This document shows positions 33,297-43,745 of a stretch of 64,000 nt of DNA, piece by piece. Position numbers and translations under genes: made by a program. The notes under the pieces are model-generated. The model saw only the letters and a program-made list of their open reading frames with translations. It did no database searches and was not told the DNA's origin. Source of the DNA: Hippopus hippopus (taxonomy: Eukaryota; Mollusca; Bivalvia; Cardiida; Cardiidae); NCBI GenBank assembly GCA_946811185.2, contig OX328105.1, forward strand, positions 36,954,974 to 37,018,973. Direction: 5' to 3'. The first letter of the stretch is position 1; each line of letters begins with the position of its first letter.

Positions 33297-34483
33297 TCAT
33301 CTATGTACCGTGGAGCATTTGGGTTTCAAAATCTCGTCCTCATTAATAATGAATGAAGCATATCTGTAACGACATTTTACGGAACTTTCGATCAAAGAAT
33401 CGTTACAAATCACTTCAACGAAGGGATTTTTCCGTTCTAATTTTAGTAAAAGAAATCCTTATTTGTCGTCATATTAAGTAGATCTAGCTATATTCCAAGT
33501 TGAAGAGTTGAAAAACGAATTTTGATTCTTGACCAGTCTTTTCTATAGAAAACGAGTACTGAGCAAAACGTGATTTTATTCGTTAAATCTCTTACAGGTT
33601 GGAATGGAGCAAAAACTAAGAGTCCATTATGGGGAACCGACGGTGCATTACATTCTGCATAGGACTGTTCTTTTCTTGCTTATATGTGTTTCAAAAACGT
33701 ATTCTGACAGTCGTCCGCTACAAATATACCTCAGCTTGCAATGATTGAAACATACTTTTTTGTAAGCTAGTTTCTTTTTACGAAAGTCCAGAAAGGGTCA
33801 GTCTGGAGATAGTTTCTTGACAAAGTTTGTGCCTTCATTTCCTGCTTACATTTATACCTACTTTATAACATTTTTTTTCTCAGTTTAGTACTACCTTCCA
33901 CTCCAACACCGTTCCCCCCCCCATTCCTCCACACAAAAACGGCTGAAATTTTTATGGAAATCTTTCCACTATGGGAATTCGCTTACAATTTTCATTACAA
34001 CGAGTCTGGTATAAGACGGACGGGGGAGGGAGAGGTGGGGGTGGGGGAAGAGTAAAATAGCCATTCGGAATTTTCCTGAAACAGGTGCTGATCTTGTGAC
34101 AAGGTGCCCATTACTGTATTCGACGGTCTGCTAAACTTTTGCTTGAAATTTCAATAACTTTTCGCTAGATTCGTTAGGAACTAGGAATAACTACACAACT
34201 TTACATGAACTATGAGTATCTTTGTGAATTTATAGGAAATGTTAACAACTATCAATCTTTAATTAAACGTTTGGAAATTCTTTAACGTCTTTTCTCTTCA
34301 ACACAAAAAGATTTACTGACGTAATCTATCAACCAGAGTGTTAATTGACTCTTTGATCTTTCTCCGTTTAAAATGTATCAATTAATTACTTAATTCCCTG
34401 ATGATGATTTGAGAGGAGATTTCTTGATACCGCGAATTTCGTTTTGAAGCCTCTGGTTGTTTTAACTTTTCACCTCCTGAAAC
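33297..34483. other. Intron 2, no certain feature; possible alternative 3' exon
   Basis: A pyrimidine-rich acceptor at 33597 opens a frame in phase with exon 2 that ends at TAG 33661-33663; this is listed as a finding, not as a gene part. G- and C-homopolymer-rich segments lie near 33913 and 34020-34050. Confidence 0.35.
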
Positions 34484-34752
34484 AAATGAGCCATGCTCTG
34501 GCAAAAGGGGGCTTAACGCATCTCCGTAATCCATCATACCAAGCAAGCCATCACATACTTACGGATCCATAATAGCCACTTTTTTTAACAACTGACTTAT
34601 TCATGAGGTAGACTGGTCCTTGGACATACAGAAAATTGACCCATAGCGAAAAGTTTCGGCCCAGGTCAGCCTGCGCGGACTGCGCAGGCTGACCTGGGTC
34701 GATACTATTCGCAGATGCATTGAGCCCCCTTTTCACAGAGCACGGCTCAAAT
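34484..34752. mobile_element. MITE-B, complete copy
   Basis: AATGAGCCATGCTCTGGCAA then AAGGGGGCTTAACGCATC at the left mirror GATGCATTGAGCCCCCTTTT then CACAGAGCACGGCTCA at the right. The centre is the hairpin CAGCCTGCGCGGACTGCGCA followed by GGCTGACCTGGGTCGA. Non-coding. Confidence 0.88.
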
Positions 34753-34811
34753 TTAATTGCAGAGGACTTTGGAATCAAGGCTTGTTAAATTTGTACGATG
34801 AATGCGTGTTT

Positions 34812-34990
34812 ACCCCTTTCAGTGCCATAGGCGAAAACAGGGACTTTTGAGGACGGCACAGATCAAGATCAGGCTGCACAGAACGTACAGTCTGATCCAT
34901 GAGTTATACTATCCTCCTGTTTAGTCAAGCCTATACGATATAAAATCTTTTTTCCGTTTTTAACGGAATTCATTTACAGCCGTCGAAATA
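34812..34990. mobile_element. MITE-A copy, decayed
   Basis: ACTTTTGAGGACGGCACAG, ATCAAGATCAGGCTGCACAG and ACGTACAGTCTGATCCATGAG match the family centre. The ends are poorly preserved (ACCCCTTTCAGTGCC at the left). Confidence 0.6.
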
Positions 34991-35293
34991 GATTGAGTTC
35001 ATTTATTTTGTGCCGAAAGAGTGAATACATCGATACATGTTGAAACATTGTGGGAAAATCAGATGTGGGTGTTTAGGATAATTTGCCCTTTCGCCATTTT
35101 TTTAAAACATGTTCCACTGTTATATGAACCATGTCGTTTACAGGAGGAAATGTGTTTTTTTACAAAGATCTTATCTACAGACCTAACTTCTTTTGAGCTA
35201 CAATAGTTTAAGTTACTCACGGCGTCAATGTCAATGTGGGTTGTTTTTTAACAGGTCAGTGTTAATCAAGATCAGACGTAGCATGAACGTGCT

Positions 35294-35478
35294 GCCTGGA
35301 TTCACCAACCATTCTTTATTTCATTCTAAGTCTTATTCTCGATTAAGAAAGAAACGCTACTTCTGATTGACTAAACTATTTGTATTAGCCAATCAGAAGT
35401 TTAGATTTTAGATTTAGAAAATTCTTGAGAATAAGACACGGGATAGTCTTAAGAATGGTTGATGAATACGAACCCTGG
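35294..35478. mobile_element. MITE-C copy
   Basis: CCTGGATTCACCAACCATTC at the left mirrors AATGGTTGATGAATACGAAC then CCTGG at the right. The interior has TTCTGATTGACTAAAC opposed to GTATTAGCCAATCAGAAG. Confidence 0.85.
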
Positions 35479-35522
35479 ACTTGAAAAGATATATCTATAC
35501 AGAATATTATACAGTAACTTTC

Positions 35523-35623
35523 CTGGTGCTTGTATTTAATTCGAGCAACGTGAGAAAATTTGATATCGCGCGAGACCGAAGGTCTAGCGCGATGTCAAAA
35601 TTTTCTTACGCATCTTGCACCGG
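35523..35623. mobile_element. About 100-bp foldback element
   Basis: GAAAATTTGATATCGCGCGAG followed by ACCGAAGGTCTAGCGCG forms a hairpin with GATGTCAAAATTTTCTTACG. Outer TGGTGCTTG and GCACCGG segments also pair. Confidence 0.65.
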
Positions 35624-35764
35624 ATACAGTCAACATAATAGAAAGTTCATGGTGTAAACAACTTTGGCAGTACTTCGGTTGTTTTCCTGATGACTTAGAT
35701 TCGGTTCATATCGAAAACTGGTGTAGTAGAAACCGCAGTTTTTGACCACCTTCAACACATTTTT

Positions 35765-36745
35765 CGGCGTAGCTGTATGATCTCACTTTTGACCTACTTT
35801 CAGTACTAGGAGGAAATGAATGGTTACACATTTTGTGATTGGCCAATATAGGTAAACTACGCAAAAAAATAAAGGTCACAGTAGAAATTTACCGACATTG
35901 GATACAAGTGTTCATGACTAGAAAATCACGTAATGATCACATTTACCTGTGTAAAGATGTACTTTTTTGTCATGCAGATGTTAAACTCTAGCTAAACATC
36001 CATAATCTAAATCAAATGGATAAACTAATAGCAATAAGTATTGGCGAGTTTTCTATTTTGGTTAGTGTAAGAGATTTGGTACCCATTTTTCCTCGCGTAA
36101 AACCGAATAGAAATTGCGACGGCAGGCTACCGCTCTATTGTCTTCACGAAAATGGGTTGTGAAACAACTGATTTCGTTTCTTGTCACAATGAAAAAAGAT
36201 GTTATGTCTTGAATTTTGTGATTTTAATTCGAAACGTGCATAACTATGCCTACCTGGGGGAACAATCGATTTTATTGACTCTTAATAAAAGTAGGTGGCT
36301 GTGGTCAAGCATTCAGAGGGGTGATAAAACCCCGCCTTCAGATAACAACAAATAGTCGATGTTTGAAAGGTGCTTCATTTTTGTACAAAAACATGCAAAT
36401 CTACTTTTTTTTTATTTTTAAAGATTTCATCGTATGGTCTAAACAGACCTTTATTTAAACATGATTCATTAAGAAAAAACAGAACAAACGATATATTCCG
36501 AAACATGGCAGAATGTCGACTTCGAATTAATGTATTGCTCAATAACGCTCATTACGAGAGCTTCCTCATTCTTAAATCTTATTAAAAATTTTCTGCTTTC
36601 AACTATATGCAAAACAATTTAAAAGAGGCTACTTTCAGAACTGTTTTCATCATTTCTCTTCATATAATACTACAAACGAATTTAAATATTCATATCCTAG
36701 TGCCTCTTAAGCCGTCTGTCTTTTTTAAACGATATTTCTTGTTTC
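35765..36745 (+). repeat. Inverted repeat arm 2 (downstream of exon 2), about 1 kb
   Basis: This is the partner of 28553-29580 in opposite orientation. Landmarks in order are GATCTCACTTTTGACCTACT, ACTAGGAGGAAATGAATG, CACGTAATGATCACATTTAC, TAGCTAAACATCCATAATC, AGTATTGGCGAGTTTTC, GGCTACCGCTCTATTGTC and GCCTCTTAAGCCGTCTGTC. Differences from arm 1 are scattered and mostly amino-acid-changing in any frame, so the unit looks non-coding. It sits in intron 2. Confidence 0.85.
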
Positions 36746-36970
36746 CTCTATGTAACATGAGTTGTGGTATCGCAACTTTTTTTAACCACGAATATTAATC
36801 TTATGGTTCTTGATGCTCTTCTTTGTTTATTCTTTTTTGTCTTTTTTAACGTGTAAAAGGCAAAGATTTAGATAGAAACTAGCTGGTTTTAATTCCCAGC
36901 TTAAATTTCAGTTTAGATATTTATTTTTAGGTAAAGCAAAAATAGTAGCAGTCTTCATGGAAATTGAGCC

Positions 36971-37208
36971 GAGCCCCTGTAGCTCACTCGGTATGGTACA
37001 AGACTTGAGAACATTGCGACAGGATTCTTTCCTCTCTCACAGCTGACTATTGTTTCGACAATAGTTATGTGGGAAGCAGCCAGTGGCTTGGAAAGAATAT
37101 TGTGCGGAGTACTGGTAAAAGAAACTCCAGGAAAGCATGGGTAGGTGCACTGGCCCCCGCGATATAACTAAAACGATGTTGAAAATGGCTTTAAACACCA
37201 TATAATGA
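36971..37208 (+). mobile_element. SINE family 1, internally deleted copy
   Basis: The head GAGCCCCTGTAGCTCACTCGG runs to ACTTGAGAACA and then jumps to TTGCGACAGGATTC. About 60 bp including the B box is missing relative to the copy at 55556. The body and tail (ACTGGCCCCCGCGATATAAC, TTTAAACACCATATAATG) are otherwise intact. Confidence 0.82.
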
Positions 37209-37365
37209 AACAGGTCATGGAAATTGAAACTTTCTGTGATGGTTACATGCAGAATCATTTACTCGAATTAACGCAACATGGAATCGATATTTTTACGACA
37301 TTGATTATTTCTGAAAATACAGTCACATATTTAAATTTGGAGTTACGCTTTATCATTTCAAAATA

Positions 37366-37631
37366 TATGAGCCGTGCTTTGTGAAAACGGGGCTTAATGC
37401 ATCTGACCAAAAGTATCGACTCGGATCAGCCTGCACAGTCCGACCTGAGTCGAAGCTCTTTGCTATCGGTCAATTTTTTGCATGTCAAAAGACCAGTCTA
37501 CATTATTGGTTGTTAGACAAAATAGATTCTATGGATCCATAATTATGTGATGACTTGCTTGGTATAATGCATCACGAAGATGCATCACGGAGATGCATTA
37601 AGCCCCTTGTTTGCCAGAGCATGGCTCATAA
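37366..37631. mobile_element. MITE-B copy
   Basis: TATGAGCCGTGCTTTGTG at the left mirrors GCCAGAGCATGGCTCATA at the right. The interior has GATCAGCCTGCACAGTCCG with half of the central hairpin deleted, CATGTCAAAAGACCAGTC and a short direct repeat GCATCACGAAGATGCATCAC. Confidence 0.82.
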
Positions 37632-37823
37632 TTATGTATATATGTAACAGAAGATCTCCCGTGGGAACTTTTCGCTTCTCGCAACCGACTACTTTTTTAA
37701 AACATTATGCCTAATGTACAAACTGTACGTGAAATTTGTATTTTGCTAAAATGATTTAACATTTATTTCTTCCTTTTCCGTAGTTTATCGAGAAAAAATG
37801 ATGGAATGTGATTTTATATTCTC

Positions 37824-37892
37824 GTGAACATCATCGGTAATGTTTTCACTCGTGGCTGCGCAACTCGTGAAATTATTACCGATGATGTTCAC
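37824..37892. mobile_element. Foldback element with 18-bp perfect inverted repeat
   Basis: GTGAACATCATCGGTAAT at 37824-37841 is the exact reverse complement of 37875-37892. The inner segment TTTTCACTCGTGGCTGCGCA, then ACTCGTGAAATT, forms a second hairpin. A decayed relative lies near 11800-11950. Confidence 0.75.
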
Positions 37893-38754
37893 TCAATGAA
37901 ATAAATTTCGATCTTTCACCGAAATAAACAAGTATCCTCAATGTATTCATATATCAAGCCTGAATTATAATTTGACTATCTAACCGGCATATTTTCGAAG
38001 TTTGTTGTTGCGATTTCTTTCTTGAACGTAATAAGGTAGACAACAAGAATTATTTACATCAAACGATACCGTGCTTTCACGACCAAGAAGAAGGTATCTG
38101 GAAACAGTTAAGAAAATATGTTGGTCTGCAGCATTTTCACTATCTTTCAATGTGTTTTCTAAGCTTTCACTGACAACTACTTTACTTTGTCGTTTGCAAT
38201 TAATTTCAATGTGGACAAGCGTAAAATCGGCGGACAGTGAAAAAACGGCTTGTTAGGCATTCTATTTGAACCATAACTCTATCATTGTGACCTTGAACTC
38301 AATATCTGTACAGATTGTAGTGTAATCCGGTCTTAAAGTATCAGATAAATTGCTTTTTCGTGTTTTAAGTGGAAATCTAGGACGTTCAAGTACTCCAAAG
38401 GTATGTTAAACTACGGTCACGTGACAAACTGCATGTGACTGGTATTCTGGCGCTACGTGTATCAGACTAATATGGACTTGATTTCATTCGATAATCACAT
38501 TGTTAATTGGTTCTCTTCAGAATCTATTCAATGTCAACTTACATTACAACAATTTAGACGAGTTGTCTTTAGCTGTCTGCACGCGAGCTCGCGGTCGGAT
38601 CCATATGGTTCTGATTATGAAAAAAAAAAAAAGTTGATTTTTGAGGCATATCATCGTTTCTTAGTACTGCAGCTAAGACTGTCATCAGAACGCTTGGAGT
38701 ACACAAGGGCATATTGTCACCAACCATTTTTACCTCATTCATAGGCTATACCTA
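37893..38754. other. Intron 2, unrecognised
   Basis: A 95-codon open frame at 38457-38744 matches no family I know and contains a lysine run from a poly-A tract. I do not call it a gene. Confidence 0.35.
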
Positions 38755-38985
38755 GCCCGGCTGGATAGCTCAATCGTTAGCGTATCTGTGACCAAGCTCG
38801 ATACCAGGTATAGGAAAACTTTCTTTCCGGCGATTTTTCGCCTCTCAACTCTGATGCATGTAAGAAAAGTAGTCAGTGACTTGGAAAGAAACTTTTGTCA
38901 GTACTGATGTGAGAAAGCCAGGAAATACATGCGTAGGCGTACAAACCGGGCGTTACAATCAATACAGACAATACAAATAAACAAA
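38755..38985 (+). mobile_element. tRNA-derived SINE (family 2)
   Basis: The head is GCCCGGCTGGATAGCTCAATCG, where TAGCTCAATCG is A-box-like, with a degenerate B box AGCTCGATACC at 38795-38805. The body is ACTTTCTTTCCGGCGATTTT, CTCTGATGCATGTAAGAAAA and GTGAGAAAGCCAGGAAA. A second copy lies at 49792-50050. Confidence 0.8.
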
Positions 38986-39029
38986 TTAGTCTATATCTCA
39001 AGTTGGAAAGAACACAATTTCAAATCGGT

Positions 39030-39125
39030 GAGGCTAATCAGAAGTTGCCCCTTTTTGCCTTTTAGAAAATTATTGACAGTTCGACTAAGAATGCTATTTA
39101 GAATGGTTTGTGAATAAGAGCCTAG
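39030..39125. mobile_element. MITE-C right-half fragment
   Basis: AATCAGAAGTTGCCCC, TTTTAGAAAATTATTGAC and AGAATGGTTTGTGAATAAG match the right half of the family; the left half is missing. Confidence 0.6.
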
Positions 39126-39134
39126 AATGCTTCC

Positions 39135-39256
39135 TTTGTTGTGCTGCTTAGTGCTACTCAAAGACCTTTTGCGGACAATGTAGATCAAGATCAGACTGCA
39201 CAGAACGTGTAGTCTGACCTTGGATCGACTCTGTCCGATAAGAAGATATTCCCCCC

Positions 39257-39292
<36 letters not shown>

Positions 39293-39376
39293 AATATATT
39301 TGAAATAGCAACTGTTGGGTTTTTTACTATCGACTTGAAAGTTTCATTTCAATTATTTAGCAAATTAAGAGTTAAT
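39135..39376. mobile_element. MITE-A copy with poly-A expansion
   Basis: AAGACCTTTTGCGGACAATG, TAGATCAAGATCAGACTGC, GTGTAGTCTGACCTTGG and, at the right, TTTACTATCGACTTGAAAG then AATTAAGAGTTAA. A C-run and an A-run of about 30 lie at 39251-39290. Confidence 0.8.
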
Positions 39377-39464
39377 AAGCATTCCTTCGGGACTTTTTTC
39401 CTGAAACTGCGTTGAAAAGAAGCTATGTCCCTGAAGGCATATCAGGTTGCACCCAAGTTTTTTG

Positions 39465-39641
39465 AAACCAAGGTTCTTTGTCTAATTCCCAAGAATTTTC
39501 TAGATTTGATAGTAACACAACTTCTGATTAGCTGAACAAAATGGTTTGGCCAATCAGAAGTTGCTATACTTTCAAATCTAGAAACAATTTCAGCATAAGA
39601 CTGGGAAAAGTCTTAAGAATGGTTGGTGAATACGGACCCAG
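39465..39641. mobile_element. MITE-C copy
   Basis: CAAGAATTTTCTAGATTTGA pairs with TCAAATCTAGAAACAATTTC, and ACTTCTGATTAGCTGAAC pairs with GGTTTGGCCAATCAGAAGT. It ends AATGGTTGGTGAATACGGAC. The left terminal repeat is partly lost. Confidence 0.8.
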
Positions 39642-39729
39642 TGCATCTTTATAGACTGTTTAGAAGGCCCTGTCAGATAGTAATAAGGAAACTCATAAAT
39701 ATAGTCTTATTATTTAGGTATTAACCTGC

Positions 39730-39780
39730 AGAGAGAGAGAGACAGAGAGACAGAGAGAGAGACAGAGAATGACAGAAAGA
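39730..39780. repeat. GA-rich microsatellite
   Basis: GAGAGA units with CAGAGA variants. Confidence 0.85.
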
Positions 39781-40189
39781 GGCTGAGGCATGCATGTAAG
39801 TTTACGTAGAGTCCGTTCATTTCTAATGGACTAAGAAAGCGCAAAGAGCGTCCCTGCATTTTTTGCCATTTTTTCCCCAATATTTTCGAAAACTGTTTGC
39901 TCTTGATGTGTCTAAGTGAGCATCAGTAAGGATACTGTCTGACCCATAGCATCAAAGGCTATTTTGGTTACGTACTGAATACAATGAGATCAAAGACGAG
40001 ATACAGTGGATTTGGCAATTACAACCAATTGTAAAACCCAAAGTTTGAACTTTCATAGCTGATTTTTCAGAAATCTTTTCATTGAATAGCAAAGTGTTGA
40101 TACAAAATCATACGGCATGCACTGTGCAGCCTAATTTTCATGGTCCACAAAACAACTTCCATTTTGTGTCAAGCTCTAATGGTCAATGT

Positions 40190-40830
40190 TTGGAGGAAGA
40201 ATAAAAATCTTCAGTGCATGGTACGATTATAGATAGATTAGTGAGGAAAAAAGGCAACTGTTCTTATTCCACACGATGTTTAAATAATAGATTCTTTGTA
40301 CTCGTTGTCAAAGTTTTTCCTCCAGCATCATCAAGAGATTTTTAACTTTAGATAGCAAGATTATTGGTACCTAAAATTGCAAGTTGTAAAACAAGACACA
40401 AGTATTTTAGACACTTTAAATCATAAACTGTACAGAGCAGGAGGCTACCATATTCTCCAACTCCTAAAGTGTAGTTACAAAACTCTGCTTACTGTACGAT
40501 AATCTCACTTCATTTTAGAACCCCCGAATTTCCGACCCGAAGTTAACTTTTGGCATAATCATTGGATCAAACAATTTGCAAATATCCCAAAGCGAAATTA
40601 TCCATGTTTTTTTCTGAAACTGTTTTGTAGAAAAAGTAGCTTTAGGTGCTTGCACAACTAATTTAGATTTTGCTGCTGCCCATGGTAAAGAACGCGTAAA
40701 TAAAGACTCAACGAGGTTTCTTGTTATAGAGCAATTTTTCAGTATTACGGAGAGGACCACCACTTCTGAAGTCAGTGATTTCTGTTTCTGCATTCAGTTG
40801 TGCTTGAAGGTTACTTGCTGTGACAGAGCA
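40190..40830 (-). pseudogene. LINE reverse-transcriptase relic (minus strand)
   Basis: The clearest part is an open stretch at 40515-40793 on the minus strand. It reads FTRSLPWAAAKSKLVVQAPK, then ATFSTKQFQKK, then DICKLFDPMIMPKVNFGSEIRGF. This follows the C-terminal region of non-LTR retrotransposon reverse transcriptases, where W-x-x-x-x-x-x-L-x-x-Q-A-x-K-A and L-F-D-x-x-x-x-P-I-x-x-Y-G-S-E-I-W-G-F are familiar. Stops and frameshifts interrupt it on both sides. The Y-x-D-D catalytic box is not visible, so this is a 5'-truncated dead copy. The clade is not assigned. Confidence 0.7.
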
Positions 40831-41204
40831 TGTTGCCACGTCAACTGCACTAATCAAACAATAGTATTTTGTCGAAGTTGTTAGGGATGCACAGGCAATT
40901 TTTGTGAACTATTTGAGTTATGCCTGGGCCAAGGGTTGACCTCAGCGCCTCAGCTGCGCAACACATGCGCAGACAACTTAACGGTGAACCTTAAACCCTT
41001 TTTACAGACTTCGCACTCACTCTTTAACCTTGCGCTGCCTCCTTTGTAAAAGCATGTATTATAAAAGTCCCAAATCGGGCTCTATATATCTGTATATACA
41101 CCTGTCTTCATTATTAAAATTTAATTTTCGACGCGCAGAACAAAAACGCCTTAGTCATTTACAAGGGACACAATTCTTACATATATATATATATCTATCT
41201 TCAG

Positions 41205-41458
41205 GTCCAGCTTGTGACTCGATCTGCGAACCTGTGGGCTTGCTGAGTGGGAAATGGAACAAGCCAATGATAAGTTACAGCTGCTCATCGAGCCTGCTCA
41301 ACAATCGTTACTTATACCCAACTCTGGCTAGAACCACGGCAATCTACACGCAAATGGCCAACTTTCTATACGAAATTATCCAGTATTTTCGATGGGACAG
41401 GGTTGTCATCGTAGAAGGTCCAGAAGAAATATGGCGCGAAACGGCCGGTCATTACCAG
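41205..41458 (+). CDS. Exon 3: ANF_receptor domain, GPxCDxxCEPVGLL motif
   Basis: This exon completes Gly109 and encodes residues 110-193. The acceptor is ATCTTCAG|GTCCAG and the donor is CAG|GTATGT, phase 0 out. It carries the best diagnostic block in the window: G-P-A-C-D-S-I-C-E-P-V-G-L-L, then W-N-K-P-M-I-S-Y, then YPTLART and MANFLYEIIQYFRWDRVVIV. These match the order and spacing of receptor guanylyl cyclase and natriuretic receptor ectodomains: the G-P-x-C turn, the W-x-x-P strand, the P-T-x-x-R-T ligand-site strand and the F-x-W helix end. Cys112, Cys116 and Cys135 are present. The open frame extends about 175 bp into the intron upstream, but the splice acceptor and the phase shared with exon 2 fix the exon start. 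Confidence 0.92.
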
Positions 41459-42020
41459 GTATGTACCAAACGTGTTTTCCCTCGAATCATACTGCAACGT
41501 ACATAACCCTGAGTTAACGAGCAAATTTATTTGGACCAATTATACCCTTTTTTTCTTCGAATTCTAATTTCCAGGAGTACATACGATTTGTTCAATTTTC
41601 TTAACTTTCCAAAAGTTCTATTTTTACTGGGCGTAGCTACATGTATGTTATTTAATTAGTTCGAAAGGCTGAAGTAAACAGTTAGGAAGGGTTCTCCAAG
41701 AACTGAAATCTAATTCCCGTTTTTCGTGTGATTGGTGGAAAACTTTCAATCAGTTATGTGTTTGCATTGTGGAACATCTATTCCTCCTATCGTTCAATTT
41801 CCAGTGAGTGATTGATTATCTATGAATATTAAAAATCAAATATACTGAACCAAAAAGAAGCGCAGCTTACATAAATGTGCAATCATTGTTATATGCTTTT
41901 ATTTTAAAACGGTGAAATCAGTCAAACAACTGTCACTGTGTACTGAACGTGGTATTCAAATTTGCTTAGCCCTCTAACCATTTGCTATTATGTTACGGCT
42001 TACCCAAGTACAAAGGCGTT
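41459..42020. other. Intron 3, no recognised feature
   Basis: AT-rich intronic DNA between exon 3 and the Tc1 relic. Confidence 0.4.
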
Positions 42021-42024
42021 AAGC

Positions 42025-42260
42025 TACTGCATTGCTATTGGAAGGTAAACAAAACAATAAAACAGGTTGCGAGGCAATTTGGTGTGAGCATTCCTCCATA
42101 GAACGACTTGTCAGGCACCTGAGAGAAACAGGAAGCATTTCCGACCGGCCTAGATCGGGACGTCAAGACAAGACTATACATAGTGCCCACTTTCGCAATC
42201 GTCACCTTACTGAACAATTAGAAACCAGCTCTGTGGTGACGGTCCGCGATCCCATAACAA
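42025..42260 (+). pseudogene. Tc1-like transposase relic, N-terminal HTH region
   Basis: Two frames together give KQVARQFGVSI (42063-42095), then SIERLVRHLRETGSISDRP, then RSGRQ and HFRNRHLTEQLETSS. This is the paired-like helix-turn-helix of Tc1 transposases, where V-A-R-x-F-x-V-x-x-S-T-I-x-R-L, then S-x-x-D-R-P-R-S-G-R-P, then L-R-x-R-x-x-T-A is typical. A frameshift separates the first helix from the rest, and no catalytic half follows. It is a dead fragment. Confidence 0.82.
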
Positions 42261-42524
42261 GTCAATTTCATAATTGAATAATGTCGAAACGTTTTTGAAA
42301 AAATAATGTTCAGTCAGTTTTAAAACCATCTGACAGGACTATTTCTATACACCTTATTAGTCTGGGTCATTCCCAGTGATTCTGTCTTTAACCAAGTAGC
42401 TTGTCTCAACATAGTTTTGTAAAGCTCTGGATGATGGTTTGAAACTTAGAGCTTAGTTTTTTCTTTCTTTTTGTATACGTGTATGAATAATCAACATATT
42501 TGACAAAGTCTGGCAAAAAGGATT

Positions 42525-43165
42525 TTTTTTATGGGGAATTCTCTTGTAAGAAACATTGTGTACGCTCAACAGGCCACATTTTCAGTCAATAACTCACGGC
42601 AGTTTGTTAGAATGTTTGTTTTGATGATGAGCTTGAAAATGGGTCAAGTCAAATGAAAAATAAGTTTCACTGGGATAAATTTTAGAAAAATAAATGGAAG
42701 CCACATTTCAGTCCAGGGCTCTTAAAAATGGTCAGAATGTTTGTATTGATAATATCTGGGACAAATTTGAAAATGGGTAATATCTAGTGAAAGAGTAGGT
42801 TACCTGGACAAAGTTTTAAAAAATCCTTGTAAATACAATGTCAGACATGTACTTTTTAAAGTTGGTCAAAAGGTTTTGCGTGATTATATCCCAGAAAAGT
42901 TTGGATATAGGTCACGTCAGGTCTCGTAAGTTCAAAAGCAGGTCACTTTGACAAATCCTAGCAATTTTTTTTTTCAAAACTTTAGAGGCCACATTTTTAG
43001 TCATTATACAGTAAAGTTAGTCGTTTGTCTTTGTAATAAATCGGACTAGTTTGTCTGTCTTGATTATACCTAGGACGAGTTTGAAAACGTCAGGTCAAAG
43101 CATAGGTCAGAATGTTTGTCTTAATGAAATTTCAGATAAATCTGAAAATGGGTCATGACTTAAGA
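42525..43165 (+). repeat. Decayed copy of the 145-bp satellite family
   Basis: ACATTGTGTACGCTCAACAG, GGCCACATTTTCAGTC, TTAGAATGTTTGTTTTGATG and TTGAAAATGGGTCAAGTC follow the monomer order of the array at 22009 but are heavily diverged. About four units remain, in the same orientation. Confidence 0.75.
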
Positions 43166-43608
43166 ATTAAGCATGAGTCATATTACATGTATAAACGGTA
43201 TTTATATACATGAAACATCGCTTCCATTTTGTATTTGAGGAAGAAAATAATGCTATCTTTTTCATCAATTTTTTCCTGTATATTTGCCCAACGACTGTAT
43301 CGCAACGTGTAAAATGTAATTTATACTGAAGAATGATAGATAATACTTAATTCAAGGACGAGTCATCTAACTGGCTGAGACGTCCTGTTTCAGCCAATCG
43401 AATTGGTAGTCAAATTTCTGTTATGAGCAGTCAGACCTGTTGCTGCACCATATTTTGACAGCATGGTTGCACCTAGTGAAACATGTCGATCCGAATTATG
43501 TAGGGGTTTCTCGTACACTGATTAAAACTTGACTTTATATTTTCTGTCCCTTAATTATCTAGCACGAGTGTTTTTAAATTTTTATAACAAATTTCTTCTC
43601 TCTTGCAG
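43166..43608. other. Intron 3, 3' end
   Basis: No recognised feature except the pyrimidine tract before the exon 4 acceptor. Confidence 0.4.
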
Positions 43609-43717
43609 GAAGAGTTTGAAAGTCGCAACATTCGGACAGAAATATTAAGCATTCCGTCCGACGATCCCCACAGTGTTTTAGAAAAACATTTATTGCATTC
43701 GGCATCGGAAGCCAAAA
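43609..43717 (+). CDS. Exon 4: ANF_receptor domain, inter-lobe segment
   Basis: This exon encodes residues 194-229 plus the first base of Ile230. The acceptor CTCTCTTGCAG|GAA has a strong pyrimidine tract and the donor is AAAA|GTAAGC. The product EEFESRNIRTEILSIPSDD is the helix and strand that in this family follow the conserved W-x-x-V strand of exon 3. The exon ends LHSASEAK, just before the I-F-I-I-C strand of exon 5. It has no cysteine and no glycosylation sequon. Sequence alone is weakly diagnostic, but frame, splice sites and position between two clear exons support it well. Confidence 0.85.
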
Positions 43718-43745
43718 GTAAGCATATTCATTTGTTATTTTGTTA

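Noticed and set aside
38991..39311. 106-codon minus-strand frame
   Set aside because: It starts in a Phe run from a poly-A tract and crosses MITE-A and MITE-C sequence.
41030..41204. Upstream extension of the exon 3 open frame as coding
   Set aside because: The extension has no family similarity, while the acceptor at 41204 restores the phase from exon 2 exactly.
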